The translations under genes were made by a program, and so were the position numbers. A stretch of DNA of 64,000 nucleotides from Paenibacillus durus ATCC 35681. Its GTDB lineage: Bacteria > Bacillota > Bacilli > Paenibacillales > Paenibacillaceae. The notes under the pieces are model-generated. The model was given only the letters and a program-made list of their open reading frames with translations, did no database searches and was not told the DNA's origin. The number at the start of each line of letters is the position of its first letter. Positions within the stretch are counted from its first letter, which is position 1. Location: positions 2,976,001 to 3,040,000 of the forward strand of contig NZ_CP011114.1 of the NCBI RefSeq assembly GCF_000993825.1, written 5' to 3'. Shown piece after piece: positions 43,749-53,026 of this stretch.

Positions 43749-44165
43749 TTATTTCACACGAAGGGCAACATCGGTATCGTCGGCAGCTGTGTTCTTATCC
43801 GCACTCTTAAACTGGACGTCGTGAATATGCACATTCACTTCTACTACCGTCAGACCTGTCATCGTTTCGATGGACCGTTTGACGTTTCGCTGAATTTCCG
43901 CCGCCACATCCGGGAGACGGGTTCCATATTCGATAATTACGGAGACGTCCACCGCAGCCTCGCGCTGTCCGACTTCCACCTTAACGCCTTTTGAAAGGTT
44001 CTTGCGTCCAAGCAGCTCGACAATGCCTCCGGCAAATCCGCCGCTCATGCCCGCTACGCCTTTAACTTCAACGGTCGCAAGGCCCGCGATCACCTCAATC
44101 ACTTCTGGAGCGATCTGGATTTCACCGATTTCCGTACGTTCAAATTCTGTCGGCAGTGTACTCAT
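43749..44165 (-). CDS. Asp23/Gls24 family envelope stress protein (YqhY-like)
   Basis: Product of 138 residues with the Asp23 pattern: GEIQIAPEVIEVIAGLATVEVKGVAG near the N terminus and SIETMTGLTVVEVNVHIHDVQF near the end. In B. subtilis the accB-accC-yqhY linkage is conserved and YqhY is tied to acetyl-CoA carboxylase activity. Here it lies 112 bp downstream of accC. Start ATG 44165; a GTG seven codons upstream is also possible. Confidence 0.88.
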   Translation of the reverse strand: MSTLPTEFERTEIGEIQIAPEVIEVIAGLATVEVKGVAGMSGGFAGGIVELLGRKNLSKGVKVEVGQREAAVDVSVIIEYGTRLPDVAAEIQRNVKRSIETMTGLTVVEVNVHIHDVQFKSADKNTAADDTDVALRVK

Positions 44166-44277
44166 TTTGTCTCTCACACCTTTCACATTTGTTCATGATG
44201 GCAAGCTTAAAGCACGTCTCTCCATTAAACATACTATATCATTTGGCGAAGTTTATGACAAACGATGCGGCTTTGCC

Positions 44278-45621
44278 CTAAATTTCATTTTCTTCAAGGA
44301 ACTTGATATCGAAATGGCCGTCCAGGAATACGGGATGCTCCAGCAATTTTTGATGAAAAGAGATTGTCGTATGTATTCCTTCTATGGCGAATTCGCCCAG
44401 AGCCCGTTTCATCTTGAGAATCGCCTCCTGACGCGTAGGCGCCCAGACGATGAGCTTCGCAATCATGGAATCATAAAAAGGCGATATCGTTCCGCCGGGA
44501 TACGCGGCGCTATCCACACGGACGCCAAGTCCGCCCGGAGGCAGGTAAAAGCCGATCTTGCCCGGAGAAGGCATGAAATTCTTGGTCGGATCTTCCGCAT
44601 TGATGCGGCACTCGATCGACCAGCCGTTAATGACGATATCCTCCTGGGTGAATGAAAGGGGGTTGCCCTCGGCCACCGAAATCATTTCCTTAATCAGATC
44701 CACCCCCGTTACCATTTCGGTAACCGGATGCTCAACCTGAATACGGGTGTTCATTTCCATAAAGTAAAACTGCCCGTCTGCGCCAAGCAGAAATTCAAGC
44801 GTTCCCGCACCGGAATAATTTACGGCCAGCGCGGCGCGGACAGCCGCGTCTCCCATCGCCTCACGGATATCCGGCGTCAGCACGGAGCAAGGCGCCTCTT
44901 CCACCAGCTTCTGGCGGCGGCGCTGCACGGAACAGTCCCGTTCGCCCAGATGGACCACGTTGCCGTGGTTATCGGCAATAATCTGAATTTCGACATGCTT
45001 CATGCCGGTCAGATATTTCTCCATATAGACTCCGGCGTTGCCGAACGCCTTCTGCGCTTCCTGCTGGGCGGCTGTAATCTGCTTGATCAGCGATTCCTCG
45101 TCTTCGGCAATGCGGATGCCTTTGCCTCCGCCTCCGGCGGTAGCCTTGATGATAACGGGATAGCCAATCTCCCTCCCAAGCAGCACCGCTTCCTCCACAT
45201 CTTCCACAAGACCGTCGGAACCGGGGATAACCGGAACGCCGGCCTGCTTCATCGTATCTTTCGCCACAGCCTTGTCTCCCATCCGGGTGATGGCTTCAGG
45301 AGACGGACCGATAAATATGATATTGCAGGAACCGCAAATCTCAGCGAAATCGGCATTCTCGGCAAGGAAGCCGTAGCCTGGATGAATGGCGTCGCATTCA
45401 GTCAGGGTCGCAACGCTCATAATATTCGTAAAATTCAAATAGCTGTCCTTGGAAGCTGTCGGTCCGATGCAGTACGCTTCATCGGCCAGCCGGACATGCA
45501 GCGAATCGCGGTCGGGTTCCGAATAGACTGCAACGGTGGAGATGCCCAATTCGCGGCAGGCGCGAATAATCCGAACGGCAATTTCCCCCCGGTTGGCGAT
45601 CAACACTTTTTGTATATTCAT
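44278..45621 (-). CDS. accC: Biotin carboxylase subunit of acetyl-CoA carboxylase
   Basis: ATP-grasp enzyme that carboxylates the biotin of AccB, the committed step of fatty-acid synthesis. The 447 residues have the glycine-rich ATP loop [13 protein letters not shown] (about 158-170), YMEKYL, the bicarbonate/biotin residues in [14 protein letters not shown] and the C-terminal [20 protein letters not shown]. Start ATG 45621; 16 bp after accB. Confidence 0.96.
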   Translation of the reverse strand: MNIQKVLIANRGEIAVRIIRACRELGISTVAVYSEPDRDSLHVRLADEAYCIGPTASKDSYLNFTNIMSVATLTECDAIHPGYGFLAENADFAEICGSCNIIFIGPSPEAITRMGDKAVAKDTMKQAGVPVIPGSDGLVEDVEEAVLLGREIGYPVIIKATAGGGGKGIRIAEDEESLIKQITAAQQEAQKAFGNAGVYMEKYLTGMKHVEIQIIADNHGNVVHLGERDCSVQRRRQKLVEEAPCSVLTPDIREAMGDAAVRAALAVNYSGAGTLEFLLGADGQFYFMEMNTRIQVEHPVTEMVTGVDLIKEMISVAEGNPLSFTQEDIVINGWSIECRINAEDPTKNFMPSPGKIGFYLPPGGLGVRVDSAAYPGGTISPFYDSMIAKLIVWAPTRQEAILKMKRALGEFAIEGIHTTISFHQKLLEHPVFLDGHFDIKFLEENEI

Positions 45622-45637
45622 TACTTTCCTCCCGATT

Positions 45638-46156
45638 CTAAGATTCCGGCTTCACCAGGAACAAGGGCTGGCCGTACTCAACAAGCTGGCCGTTCTCCAC
45701 AAGTACGGACACAATTTCCCCGCGGACTTCGGCTTCCAGTTCGTTCATCAGCTTCATCGCTTCGATAATGCAGACTGTCGACTTCTCGGTCACCCGGTCG
45801 CCAACGCTTACGAACGAAGGCAAATCAGGCGAAGCTGCGGTGTAGAACGTCCCCACCATCGGAGAAACGATTTTATGTAAGGTTCCCTCTGCGGGAGCAG
45901 AGACCGTCTCTTGCTGTGGAGCGGCGGGACTGGGGGGAGCTTGCCCGACAATCTGCTGCGGTGCGGGCGGCTGTGGAGCAGGCGTAAAGGGGTAAGGAAA
46001 AGGCGCTGCCGGAACTACATGCGCTTCCGCAGCCTCGGAACGGTCCGGTTTGCGGATAGCCAGTTTCATTCCTTCGCTTTCAATCTCCAGCTCATGCACG
46101 GAAGAGGTCTGGTCCAGCAATTCGATCAATTCCTTAATTTCACTTAATTTGAACAT
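45638..46156 (-). CDS. accB: Biotin carboxyl carrier protein of acetyl-CoA carboxylase
   Basis: Carries the biotin arm between AccC and the carboxyltransferase. The 172 residues have an N-terminal helical segment ([16 protein letters not shown]), a Pro/Ala/Gln-rich linker and the biotinyl domain with the biotin lysine in EAMKLMNEL (about 136-140) and the preceding protruding thumb. Start ATG 46156 is preferred from the family N terminus; a TTG three codons upstream is nearer the AAGGAG site. Confidence 0.93.
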   Translation of the reverse strand: MFKLSEIKELIELLDQTSSVHELEIESEGMKLAIRKPDRSEAAEAHVVPAAPFPYPFTPAPQPPAPQQIVGQAPPSPAAPQQETVSAPAEGTLHKIVSPMVGTFYTAASPDLPSFVSVGDRVTEKSTVCIIEAMKLMNELEAEVRGEIVSVLVENGQLVEYGQPLFLVKPES

Positions 46157-46402
46157 TTCGATCAATTCACTCCTTCAGCTTTCTCTCGAACCCGCCACTC
46201 GGCGGATAAGATGAACCGGCTTCGGCGCCCTTTCGGGAACGTCAACCGTCACTCGTACAACATAGCGCAAATGACCAGCTGCAATGCTAATCCACCTATT
46301 TTCCATGATAACTTTATGTATTATAACACAAACGCAGGAAATGGAAAGAGCCCGGGATGACCCGAGCTTTTTTGCCAATTCCTGGCGTGATTTGTATTCG
46401 TA

Positions 46403-47338
46403 TTACTTATCCGATACATGCTGTACGCTTACTTTATCCTGTGAAACGCTCAGCTCTTTCATGACCAGATCGATGATCGAGGCCGCCTGTTTCACATCCA
46501 GCTTGTCGCTGAGCACAACCACCTTATAGGAATCATTGTTCTCTTCCTTGACGATGGCTTCGCTGTACTGTTGTTGAAGCTTTTCTTCGATTCCGTTGAT
46601 TTTGGATTCCTTCTCTTCGAGCTGATGCAGCTGCTCTTGCGCGGCCGCGCTGTCCGCCGGCGATTTGTCCATATCGTTGATCGCAGCCATCAGATCCTGC
46701 TGCTCTTTCAGGTTCTTCTGCTCTCGTTCGTACAGGTAGTTGGTGAACTGACTGGAAGCAGAAGTGCTTTGCGATGCGACTTCATTCAGAACAGCCGCGT
46801 CGTCCTTCGATACGCCGCTGTCTGCCGAAGCGGCATCCTTACCGCTATCCAATGAAGCCGTTCCCGGCTTCGCTGATGCGGCGGGAGCCGATGGAGCGGG
46901 AGCCGATGAAGCTGGAGCGGATGAAGCGGGGGCCGAAGCCGATGCCTGATCCTTGGCGCCTTCCGCCGCCTGATCTGCCTCCGATTTACCGTCATCCGTT
47001 CCCGCCGAAGCAGAGCTGGAATCGCCTTCCGTTGAGCTTGCCGCGGCGTTCGGGTCGGCCAAGGCGTTCGGGTCGGCGGCCGCAGCCGAATCGGAGGCTG
47101 CGTTCGGATCAGCGGCCGAATCGCCGCCTTGCGGAGTCACTTCGCTTGCCGTCGCGCCGCTGTCAGCCGCCGACGGAAGCGCGGCGCCCGAATCCTTAAC
47201 GGTATCCACTTGAATCGTTCCGGCTGTATCCTTGGGCGAAGAAGAGCCCGAGTCCTCCGTGAACAAATAGTAAGCGGAGAGAACCACCATCAAGCTGAGC
47301 ATAGACACCAACCAGATTGTTTGTCTTTTGCCATTCAT
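46403..47338 (-). CDS. spoIIIAH: Stage III sporulation protein AH, with extended linker
   Basis: Mother-cell component that binds forespore SpoIIQ across the intermembrane space to form the feeding-tube channel. The 311 residues have one N-terminal span (IWLVSMLSLMVVLSAYYLF) and a C-terminal YscJ/FliF-like domain (about 200-311, ending VMKELSVSQDKVSVQHVSDK). Between them is a linker of more than 100 residues rich in Ala, Ser, Asp and Pro, with repeated ADPNA and ASSAPA units. B. subtilis SpoIIIAH has 218 residues, so the excess is in the linker. Start ATG 47338 after AAGGAGG. Last gene of the spoIIIA operon. Confidence 0.93.
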   Translation of the reverse strand: MNGKRQTIWLVSMLSLMVVLSAYYLFTEDSGSSSPKDTAGTIQVDTVKDSGAALPSAADSGATASEVTPQGGDSAADPNAASDSAAAADPNALADPNAAASSTEGDSSSASAGTDDGKSEADQAAEGAKDQASASAPASSAPASSAPAPSAPAASAKPGTASLDSGKDAASADSGVSKDDAAVLNEVASQSTSASSQFTNYLYEREQKNLKEQQDLMAAINDMDKSPADSAAAQEQLHQLEEKESKINGIEEKLQQQYSEAIVKEENNDSYKVVVLSDKLDVKQAASIIDLVMKELSVSQDKVSVQHVSDK

Positions 47339-47402
47339 TACTTTTCCTCCTTTTTGCTCTTCCTTCAGATTCGTCTGCCGAATCCATACCCTTTCGCGCT
47401 TC

Positions 47403-48044
47403 TTATTCCTGCTTGCGCGGCACAACGGAAATGCGGTAGCTTGGGACGTTCAGCGCTTTTTCCACCGCCTGCATGATCAGCCCTTTCACCACCTTGTTCT
47501 CGGCTCCCTTGGCGACAATGAGCACGCCGCGAACCTGGGGCTTGATTCTTTTGGTAATGATCGGCGTCTGGTCTCCGGACTGGCTGTAAGTGACGATTTC
47601 GCCGTTTCTCGTGTACGTGGTTGTGTGGCGCTTGCCGCCGTTCGCGTCGGTCTCGTCACTGAGCTGCTGCGAATCATTCACATTGCGCTGCACGATGACC
47701 TCCTCGGTGGAATCCACGGTCACCATAATATCCACCGTGCCGACCCCGACGATCTGCTCCAGTATGCCTTTCATCTGGTTCTCCATTTCCCGCTCGATGC
47801 CGTCAAATGAACTGGCGCTTTCACCTGTCTCCTGCTGCATGGCCGCCTGCGAGTTCTGGGTTTGTGGCGGTTCTCTCTCCGTATTCTCACTGTCGAGCTT
47901 CTTCACATTGACAAAGGAATTGAACAGCATAATCGCCACGCCCAACAGACCCAGGATGATCAGCCAGCGGAACGTGTGGTTTCGCTTCGGATTATCGGAC
48001 CCGCCGCCGACCAGTTGCTCCAGCTTCTTCAGCCAATTGCCCAT
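47403..48044 (-). CDS. spoIIIAG: Stage III sporulation protein AG
   Basis: Forms the large ring of the SpoIIIA-SpoIIQ channel. The 213 residues have one span (TFRWLIILGLLGVAIMLFNSFV, about 24-45) and a ring-building domain (EIVTYSQSGDQTPIITK, PQVRGVLIVAKGAEN, then VPSYRISVVPRKQE). Start ATG 48044. Between spoIIIAF and spoIIIAH. Confidence 0.93.
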   Translation of the reverse strand: MGNWLKKLEQLVGGGSDNPKRNHTFRWLIILGLLGVAIMLFNSFVNVKKLDSENTEREPPQTQNSQAAMQQETGESASSFDGIEREMENQMKGILEQIVGVGTVDIMVTVDSTEEVIVQRNVNDSQQLSDETDANGGKRHTTTYTRNGEIVTYSQSGDQTPIITKRIKPQVRGVLIVAKGAENKVVKGLIMQAVEKALNVPSYRISVVPRKQE

Positions 48045-48085
48045 TATCGTTTACCCTCCTTCCTCCAGTCAGATGAACCCTGCCT

Positions 48086-48844
48086 TTACCATTTGTCTGT
48101 GCCGCTGTCCACTACTTTTATCTTGCCGGGATCAAGGCTCCAGTTCTTCTCCAGCAGGGCCGTTACCGCTTCAGCGTCCGCACCGCCAGTTCCGCTTCCT
48201 TGATTCGTCCCGGCCGCCGCCGGAGCGTCCCCGCCTCCGCTTGCGCCCTGTTCCTTCAGCCCTGTCTCTCCCCCGCCAAGTTCAACTTTGATATCCTCCA
48301 CGGGTTGAACCATGATCGGAGTGCTTCCGCCGCTGCCGGAACCGCCGGGCGCATTGCCTTGGGCGGCGCCGGCTTCACCGGGAAGCGTGACAACGACCTG
48401 AGTTATGGCCGGAGTCCAGGCGCCGTCCGCCTCATTCGTCAAAGCTAGCGTTACGTTCACATTCGCTCCGCGCTTCCCCGTCTCTGCGGCAATCTGCTCT
48501 TTCATCTGTCCGGCAATTTGCTGCGCGGCCAGCTTCAGGCTTTGGTCCCTGCCCCCCGCAGCAAGCTTTCGCCCGTCCGCCAATATTTTTTGAAGCTCAG
48601 CGTCTGCCGTTCCGGTCTGCCCGGACCTCCCGCCGTCCGCCCGGTTGAAAGCCAGGCTGAGCTCGGACGCCGCGTTGCCTTTCAGCAGCGAGACAATGGG
48701 GCTGAGCAGCGTCAGCAGAATCAGCAGGCTGAGCACAAGCCTGGCATAGCGCTCCATCGACTTGCTCGGGAGCAGAAGCTCAACAAACGTCGCCAGCAGC
48801 ACGATTAAAATGATCTCCCGCAGCCATCCTCCCAGCCAGCTCAT
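48086..48844 (-). CDS. spoIIIAF: Stage III sporulation protein AF
   Basis: Product of 252 residues with two N-terminal spans (REIILIVLLATFVELLLPSKSMERYARLVLSLLILLTLL region, about 9-48) and a soluble domain. It has a Gly/Ser/Ala-rich tract (about 170-225), longer than in B. subtilis (206 residues in total). Start ATG 48844; overlaps no neighbour. Confidence 0.9.
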   Translation of the reverse strand: MSWLGGWLREIILIVLLATFVELLLPSKSMERYARLVLSLLILLTLLSPIVSLLKGNAASELSLAFNRADGGRSGQTGTADAELQKILADGRKLAAGGRDQSLKLAAQQIAGQMKEQIAAETGKRGANVNVTLALTNEADGAWTPAITQVVVTLPGEAGAAQGNAPGGSGSGGSTPIMVQPVEDIKVELGGGETGLKEQGASGGGDAPAAAGTNQGSGTGGADAEAVTALLEKNWSLDPGKIKVVDSGTDKW

Positions 48845-48866
48845 GAGCTACCTCCTTTGTACCCCG

Positions 48867-50249
48867 TCATCTCATCATGACCGTGACATTTCCCGCCGTC
48901 AGCATGATGGTGACCGCCAGAAAGAACATGAGCGAAACGGCGGCCAGGGCGGCGAACACATAGACCATGCTCTTTCCGATGGTCTGCAGGCAGGATACGA
49001 TCGGTGTGTCGCCGAGCGGCTGCATCACGGCTCCGGCTACGTTGTAAATGATAGCCAGCACAAGGATTTTGATCGCCGGGAACGCGCATAGGAACAGGAT
49101 GATGATCACCCCTGACAGCCCAATCGCATTCTTCACCAGCAGTGAGGCGGTTATGACGGTGTCGGTTGCGTCCGCGAACATTTTGCCGATAACGGGTACG
49201 AAATTACCGGTGATGTACTTTGCCGCCTTTAACGTTACTCCGTCCGTAACCGAACTCGTAATGCCCCTGACGGAAATGACGCCCAAAAAGACGGTCAGCA
49301 GTACCCCAAGCACCGCCATGCCGATATTACGCAGCAAATTCGCAAGGTGGGTTAGCGTATATTTGTCAGAGATGGAGCTTACCAGATGCAGAACCGCCGA
49401 GAAGAACAGCAGCGGAAACACCATGGTATGGATCAAAGTGCCGACCGTATGGATCATGAACACGATCAGGGGATGGGTCACCGAGACGGTTACGATATTG
49501 CCCATCGAAGCAAGCAGAGCGAACAGCAGCGGAATCATCGCCATCATGAAGTCGATCATCCGGTCGATGGCGTCCTTGGCATAGCCGATGGCCACATTAA
49601 AGCTGTTAACCGCGATAACCAGCACCACCATGAAGCAGATCGTATACGCCACCTTACTCACCATCTTGCGCTCAAACGCCGTCTGCAGTGTCTCCAGAAT
49701 CATGCTCATCACGCTGATCATCACGATCGTGACGAGCAGCTTGCCGTTGTAGAGCACTTCATGCCACATGTAAGATAAGAGTCCTAGTACCACATTTTGC
49801 AGGCTAAGCCCTTTCCCGCCCGGCAGCAGCATATCCATGAGCGAAGGAGTGGCCCCATCAGGAAAAAAGCCGCCGTAATCCTTCATCAACTGGTCCCAGT
49901 ACCTCTCGACCTCGTCTTTGGGCAGTTCGTCCACCTGGCTCTTTACCCATTGGTCTATCGGCGTTCCGGTCTGACCGGTTTGCGCCCCGCTTGACGCCGC
50001 TGAAGTCACGGCCTGCTCCGCCGCTGCTCGAGCTTGATTCGCTGAATTTCCGGATTCGACCGGACTAGTCCCGGTTTGGTTCGTATATGCCTCCGCTTGA
50101 CCCGGGTTATTGCCGAATTGGCCTGCGGCCATTCCCGGTTCGCCCACAGGCGACGCGTTGGCAGCCCGGCTCCATCCGATCAACACGAGACAGAGAAGCA
50201 GCAGCGCGGCACTAAGTTTGGGAGGACGGAATATGCCGCGCTTTTTCAT
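48867..50249 (-). CDS. spoIIIAE: Stage III sporulation protein AE
   Basis: Polytopic membrane protein of 460 residues, likely part of the export/base assembly of the channel. It has a signal-like N terminus, a Gln/Ser/Ala-rich region (about 35-95), the conserved PKDEVERYWDQLMKDYGGFFP, then about eight spans. Start ATG 50249 after AAAGGAGC. Confidence 0.93.
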   Translation of the reverse strand: MKKRGIFRPPKLSAALLLLCLVLIGWSRAANASPVGEPGMAAGQFGNNPGQAEAYTNQTGTSPVESGNSANQARAAAEQAVTSAASSGAQTGQTGTPIDQWVKSQVDELPKDEVERYWDQLMKDYGGFFPDGATPSLMDMLLPGGKGLSLQNVVLGLLSYMWHEVLYNGKLLVTIVMISVMSMILETLQTAFERKMVSKVAYTICFMVVLVIAVNSFNVAIGYAKDAIDRMIDFMMAMIPLLFALLASMGNIVTVSVTHPLIVFMIHTVGTLIHTMVFPLLFFSAVLHLVSSISDKYTLTHLANLLRNIGMAVLGVLLTVFLGVISVRGITSSVTDGVTLKAAKYITGNFVPVIGKMFADATDTVITASLLVKNAIGLSGVIIILFLCAFPAIKILVLAIIYNVAGAVMQPLGDTPIVSCLQTIGKSMVYVFAALAAVSLMFFLAVTIMLTAGNVTVMMR

Positions 50250-50299
50250 TGCCGTTGCTCCTTTCGATTGCAGATAAGCCTGGCTGGCCTTATAGCGCC

Positions 50300-50689
50300 T
50301 TACGCCGGCAGCAGCTTCATGACCGTCTCAATAATGATGCCGATGATCGGCACAGCCAGCGTCATAATCAGCACTTTGCCGGCCAGTTCGATTTTGGAAG
50401 CGATCGATTCCTGACCCGCGTCGCGTACGATCTGGGCTCCGAACTCCGCGATATAGGCGATGCCAATAATTTTGAACACGGTCTTGAGATATACGGTCTC
50501 CATGCCCGAAGACTCCGCGAGCCGCTGAAGCGTGGATATGACGCCGCCGATTTTGCCGATCAGAAACAGGAAGATGAGTATGCCCGTAGCCGCGGCCAGC
50601 AAAAAAGCGAAGATTGGTTTTTGTTCTTTCAGCACAAGAATGAGAACGGTCGACATCAGCCCGATTCCTACGATTTGAATGATTTCCAT
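50300..50689 (-). CDS. spoIIIAD: Stage III sporulation protein AD
   Basis: Membrane protein of 129 residues with three or four spans (EIIQIVGIGLMSTVLILVL, FAFLLAAATGILIFLFLI, VLIMTLAVPIIGIIIETVM). The ATG 50689 was chosen to match the B. subtilis length (133). A longer upstream reading overlaps spoIIIAC out of frame. Confidence 0.92.
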   Translation of the reverse strand: MEIIQIVGIGLMSTVLILVLKEQKPIFAFLLAAATGILIFLFLIGKIGGVISTLQRLAESSGMETVYLKTVFKIIGIAYIAEFGAQIVRDAGQESIASKIELAGKVLIMTLAVPIIGIIIETVMKLLPA

Positions 50690-50697
50690 GGCGCGGC

Positions 50698-50901
50698 CTA
50701 TTGAAAAAGAAAGATCGTCTTGATTTCCTGCAGCAGTCCGTCCAGCATCCGGATGACCATGAACAGCACGACGACGAAGCCGATGACGGTCACCCAATGG
50801 GCTATATCCTCTTTGCCCATCTGCTTGAGGACGGTATGAATCATGGCGATAATGATGCCGATGCCGGCAATTTGAAAGATCGCATTGACTTCAATATTCA
50901 T
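50698..50901 (-). CDS. spoIIIAC: Stage III sporulation protein AC
   Basis: Small two-span membrane protein of 67 residues (IFQIAGIGIIIAMIHTVL and VTVIGFVVVLFMVIRML), the size of B. subtilis SpoIIIAC (68). ATG 50901 lies eight bases after GAGG. Essential subunit of the SpoIIIA complex. Confidence 0.92.
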   Translation of the reverse strand: MNIEVNAIFQIAGIGIIIAMIHTVLKQMGKEDIAHWVTVIGFVVVLFMVIRMLDGLLQEIKTIFLFQ

Positions 50902-50914
50902 TCCTGGCACCTCG

Positions 50915-51433
50915 CTAAAAGATCAAAATGACGATGAGCGCCCCCAGCAGCAGTCCCAGGCTTTTGCTTACTTTCTCGTACTTGGCCTGGTCCTCGCGGG
51001 CCGAAATCTCCTCCTGCTTCAGCTGCTGCAGCGCCAGCGTAATATGGTTCACTTGATTGCCTCGGTCGCTGGTGCCCAGGGTGCAGCTTAGCTGCCGGAG
51101 AACTTCCTGCTCCGGCGCCTTCATCGCGGTCGCCTTCCAGTGCGTTTCCATCGCCCGGCCCACCGCTTCCTGCGCGCTTTCGTTACGCGGCGCGCACATG
51201 CCTTCTGCGGCTGCGGCGAAGAAGCCCTTGAGCGGCTCCCTCGACTGGACGGCGATCCGCTTCATCGCCTCCGGCAGCGGCGTATAGCCGTACATGATCT
51301 CGGTCTCCAGCCGCTGAAGCGCGGCGATCAGACCGCGGATGTGCCGGGGCCGGTCCGCATACTGGCCGGCCCGCCTGAAGCCCGCCAGCGTGGCCGCGAG
51401 CAGAATCATCGCGGCGCCGAGAAGCTTAAGCAT
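50915..51433 (-). CDS. spoIIIAB: Stage III sporulation protein AB
   Basis: Product of 172 residues, related to type II secretion GspF: N-terminal span (LLGAAMILLAATLAGF), a helical cytoplasmic domain (about 25-150) and a C-terminal span (SLGLLLGALIVILIF). Start ATG 51433 after GAGGAGG, overlapping the spoIIIAA end by 8 nt. Confidence 0.92.
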   Translation of the reverse strand: MLKLLGAAMILLAATLAGFRRAGQYADRPRHIRGLIAALQRLETEIMYGYTPLPEAMKRIAVQSREPLKGFFAAAAEGMCAPRNESAQEAVGRAMETHWKATAMKAPEQEVLRQLSCTLGTSDRGNQVNHITLALQQLKQEEISAREDQAKYEKVSKSLGLLLGALIVILIF

Positions 51434-52424
51434 GGCGTTCGCCTCCTCTGTCTTCTCCGGAGTATACCGGGAGCGAGCGTTTGCGGCCGTCCAGCACGCG
51501 GAAGGAGAGTTCTCCCGCCGACCGGCGGAGGATGACATACCTTTCGAACATCCCCAGCTCGATCAGCCTGCCCAGGCCGGGCCTTAAGGCCAGCTCGGAC
51601 ACTTCCCGGCCGTGCGCGGCCGCCAGAACCGTAATTCCGGCGTGCAGCGCCTCGGTTACCGCCTCTGCATCCTCCGGCCGGCCGATTTCGTCCGCAATCA
51701 GTACATCCGGCGAAAGGGAGCGAATCATCATCATCATGCCCTCGGCTTTGGGACAGCCGTCCAGCACATCTGTACGCGGGCCAATATCGAAGGCGGGAAT
51801 TCCTCTTCGGCTTCCGGCGATCTCGGAACGCTCGTCCACGATGCCTACCTTGAGGCCGGGCCTCCGCCCTTCCCTTCCTCCCTTGCTCCCGGCGGAAATC
51901 TGCCGGGCGAGATCACGGAGCAGCGTTGTCTTCCCGTGCTGGGGCGGGGACAAAATGAGCGTGTGCATGACCCGCTGGCGGCTCCCGTCCAGAAGATGCG
52001 GCAGAAGCCGGTCGGCGACTCCGGGAATCTCTCTTGCGATCCGGACGTTGAATCCGCCGATGTCCCGCAGATGGCCTACGCTGCCTCCGCTCAGAACCGT
52101 CCGCCCGGCAAGTCCGATGCGGTGTCCTCCCGGGATAGTGATGAATCCCTTACGAAGCTCTTCTTCCATTGTGTACAGGGAATGGTTGCTGATCAGATCA
52201 AGCATCCGGTGGCTGTCCTCGCGGTCCGGTCTATATGCCTCCTCCGATTCCAGGGTCAGCCGCCCGGCCGCGTCTACAAAATGGTATTTGCCTGCATAAT
52301 TGATTTCCAGCGGACGTCCTTCCCTGATGCGGATTTCTTCCACCGTCTCCAGCAGCGTAACCGGCAGCCGGGACAGCGCGGCTTTCACTTTTTCGGGAAA
52401 TAATTGAAGCCAGTCGTTGGCCAT
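51426..52424 (-). CDS. spoIIIAA: Stage III sporulation protein AA, ATPase
   Basis: Secretion-type AAA ATPase that energises the channel. The 332 residues include the Walker A motif LSPPQHGKTTLLRDLA (about 158-173), a Walker B-like VLIADEIGRPEDAEAV and GIVDERSEIAG. Start ATG 52424 after GGGGGTAC; first gene of the spoIIIA operon (AA to AH), all in order and intact. Confidence 0.94.
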   Translation of the reverse strand: MANDWLQLFPEKVKAALSRLPVTLLETVEEIRIREGRPLEINYAGKYHFVDAAGRLTLESEEAYRPDREDSHRMLDLISNHSLYTMEEELRKGFITIPGGHRIGLAGRTVLSGGSVGHLRDIGGFNVRIAREIPGVADRLLPHLLDGSRQRVMHTLILSPPQHGKTTLLRDLARQISAGSKGGREGRRPGLKVGIVDERSEIAGSRRGIPAFDIGPRTDVLDGCPKAEGMMMMIRSLSPDVLIADEIGRPEDAEAVTEALHAGITVLAAAHGREVSELALRPGLGRLIELGMFERYVILRRSAGELSFRVLDGRKRSLPVYSGEDRGGERHA

Positions 52425-52506
52425 AAACCGTACCCCCAAGTTGTCCTCTATAGAATGCTTTATTCCATATCTATGCTTGTACGTTCGCAATATGACTACC
52501 AATCTA

Positions 52507-52770
52507 TCATTTTTTGAAAATGCCGATTAAGAGACACGCCACGCCTATACCCACCCAGGCCAGCTTGCCTGGAGAGAGATCCTTCGCCATGCCGGTTAGT
52601 CCGATAGCCGTCGTCAGAATCAGCACGGTCGGACCGACCAGCGCAAGCCCCGAGTTAACCGCAAGCGCCTTGTCCACCTGGTTTAACCGCAGCATGATCA
52701 GCGCAGCAGTGATTTCCGCGCTGCCCGACAGCATCCGCAGAATAGCCATCCAGCTCACATACTTGTCCAC
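52507..52770 (-). CDS. yqhV: DUF2619 membrane protein YqhV
   Basis: Product of about 87 residues with three spans (MAILRMLSGSAEITAALIML, LALVGPTVLILTTAIGL, LAWVGIGVACLLIGIF). The DUF2619/YqhV identity is supported by position just upstream of spoIIIAA. Start set at GTG 52770 by comparison with the B. subtilis length (93); longer in-frame starts up to 52962 exist but add non-family sequence. Function unknown. Confidence 0.75.
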   Translation of the reverse strand: MDKYVSWMAILRMLSGSAEITAALIMLRLNQVDKALAVNSGLALVGPTVLILTTAIGLTGMAKDLSPGKLAWVGIGVACLLIGIFKK

Positions 52771-53026
52771 CTTCGTTATAGCCCCCTCTGCCCGAAATTT
52801 CGGCGCGTCTTCCGAAAGCCGCCGGTTCCCGACTGTTATATTCATAGATATGCGGGATTGTCCCGCTTTAGACAACAAGAATCCGGGCATAAAATCGGGT
52901 ACAGCAATCCAATATATATGGAAAAGAAACCATTGCGAAAAAAAGTGATAGAAAAATCTCATCAGTGTGATAAAATATTTTTGGCAAATAGGATAACCAA
53001 GTCATGATACAGAAAGGAATGCTTCC

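Noticed and set aside
44728..45768. 346-codon plus-strand frame opposite accC
   Set aside because: Antisense of accC, no start signal and no recognisable domain.
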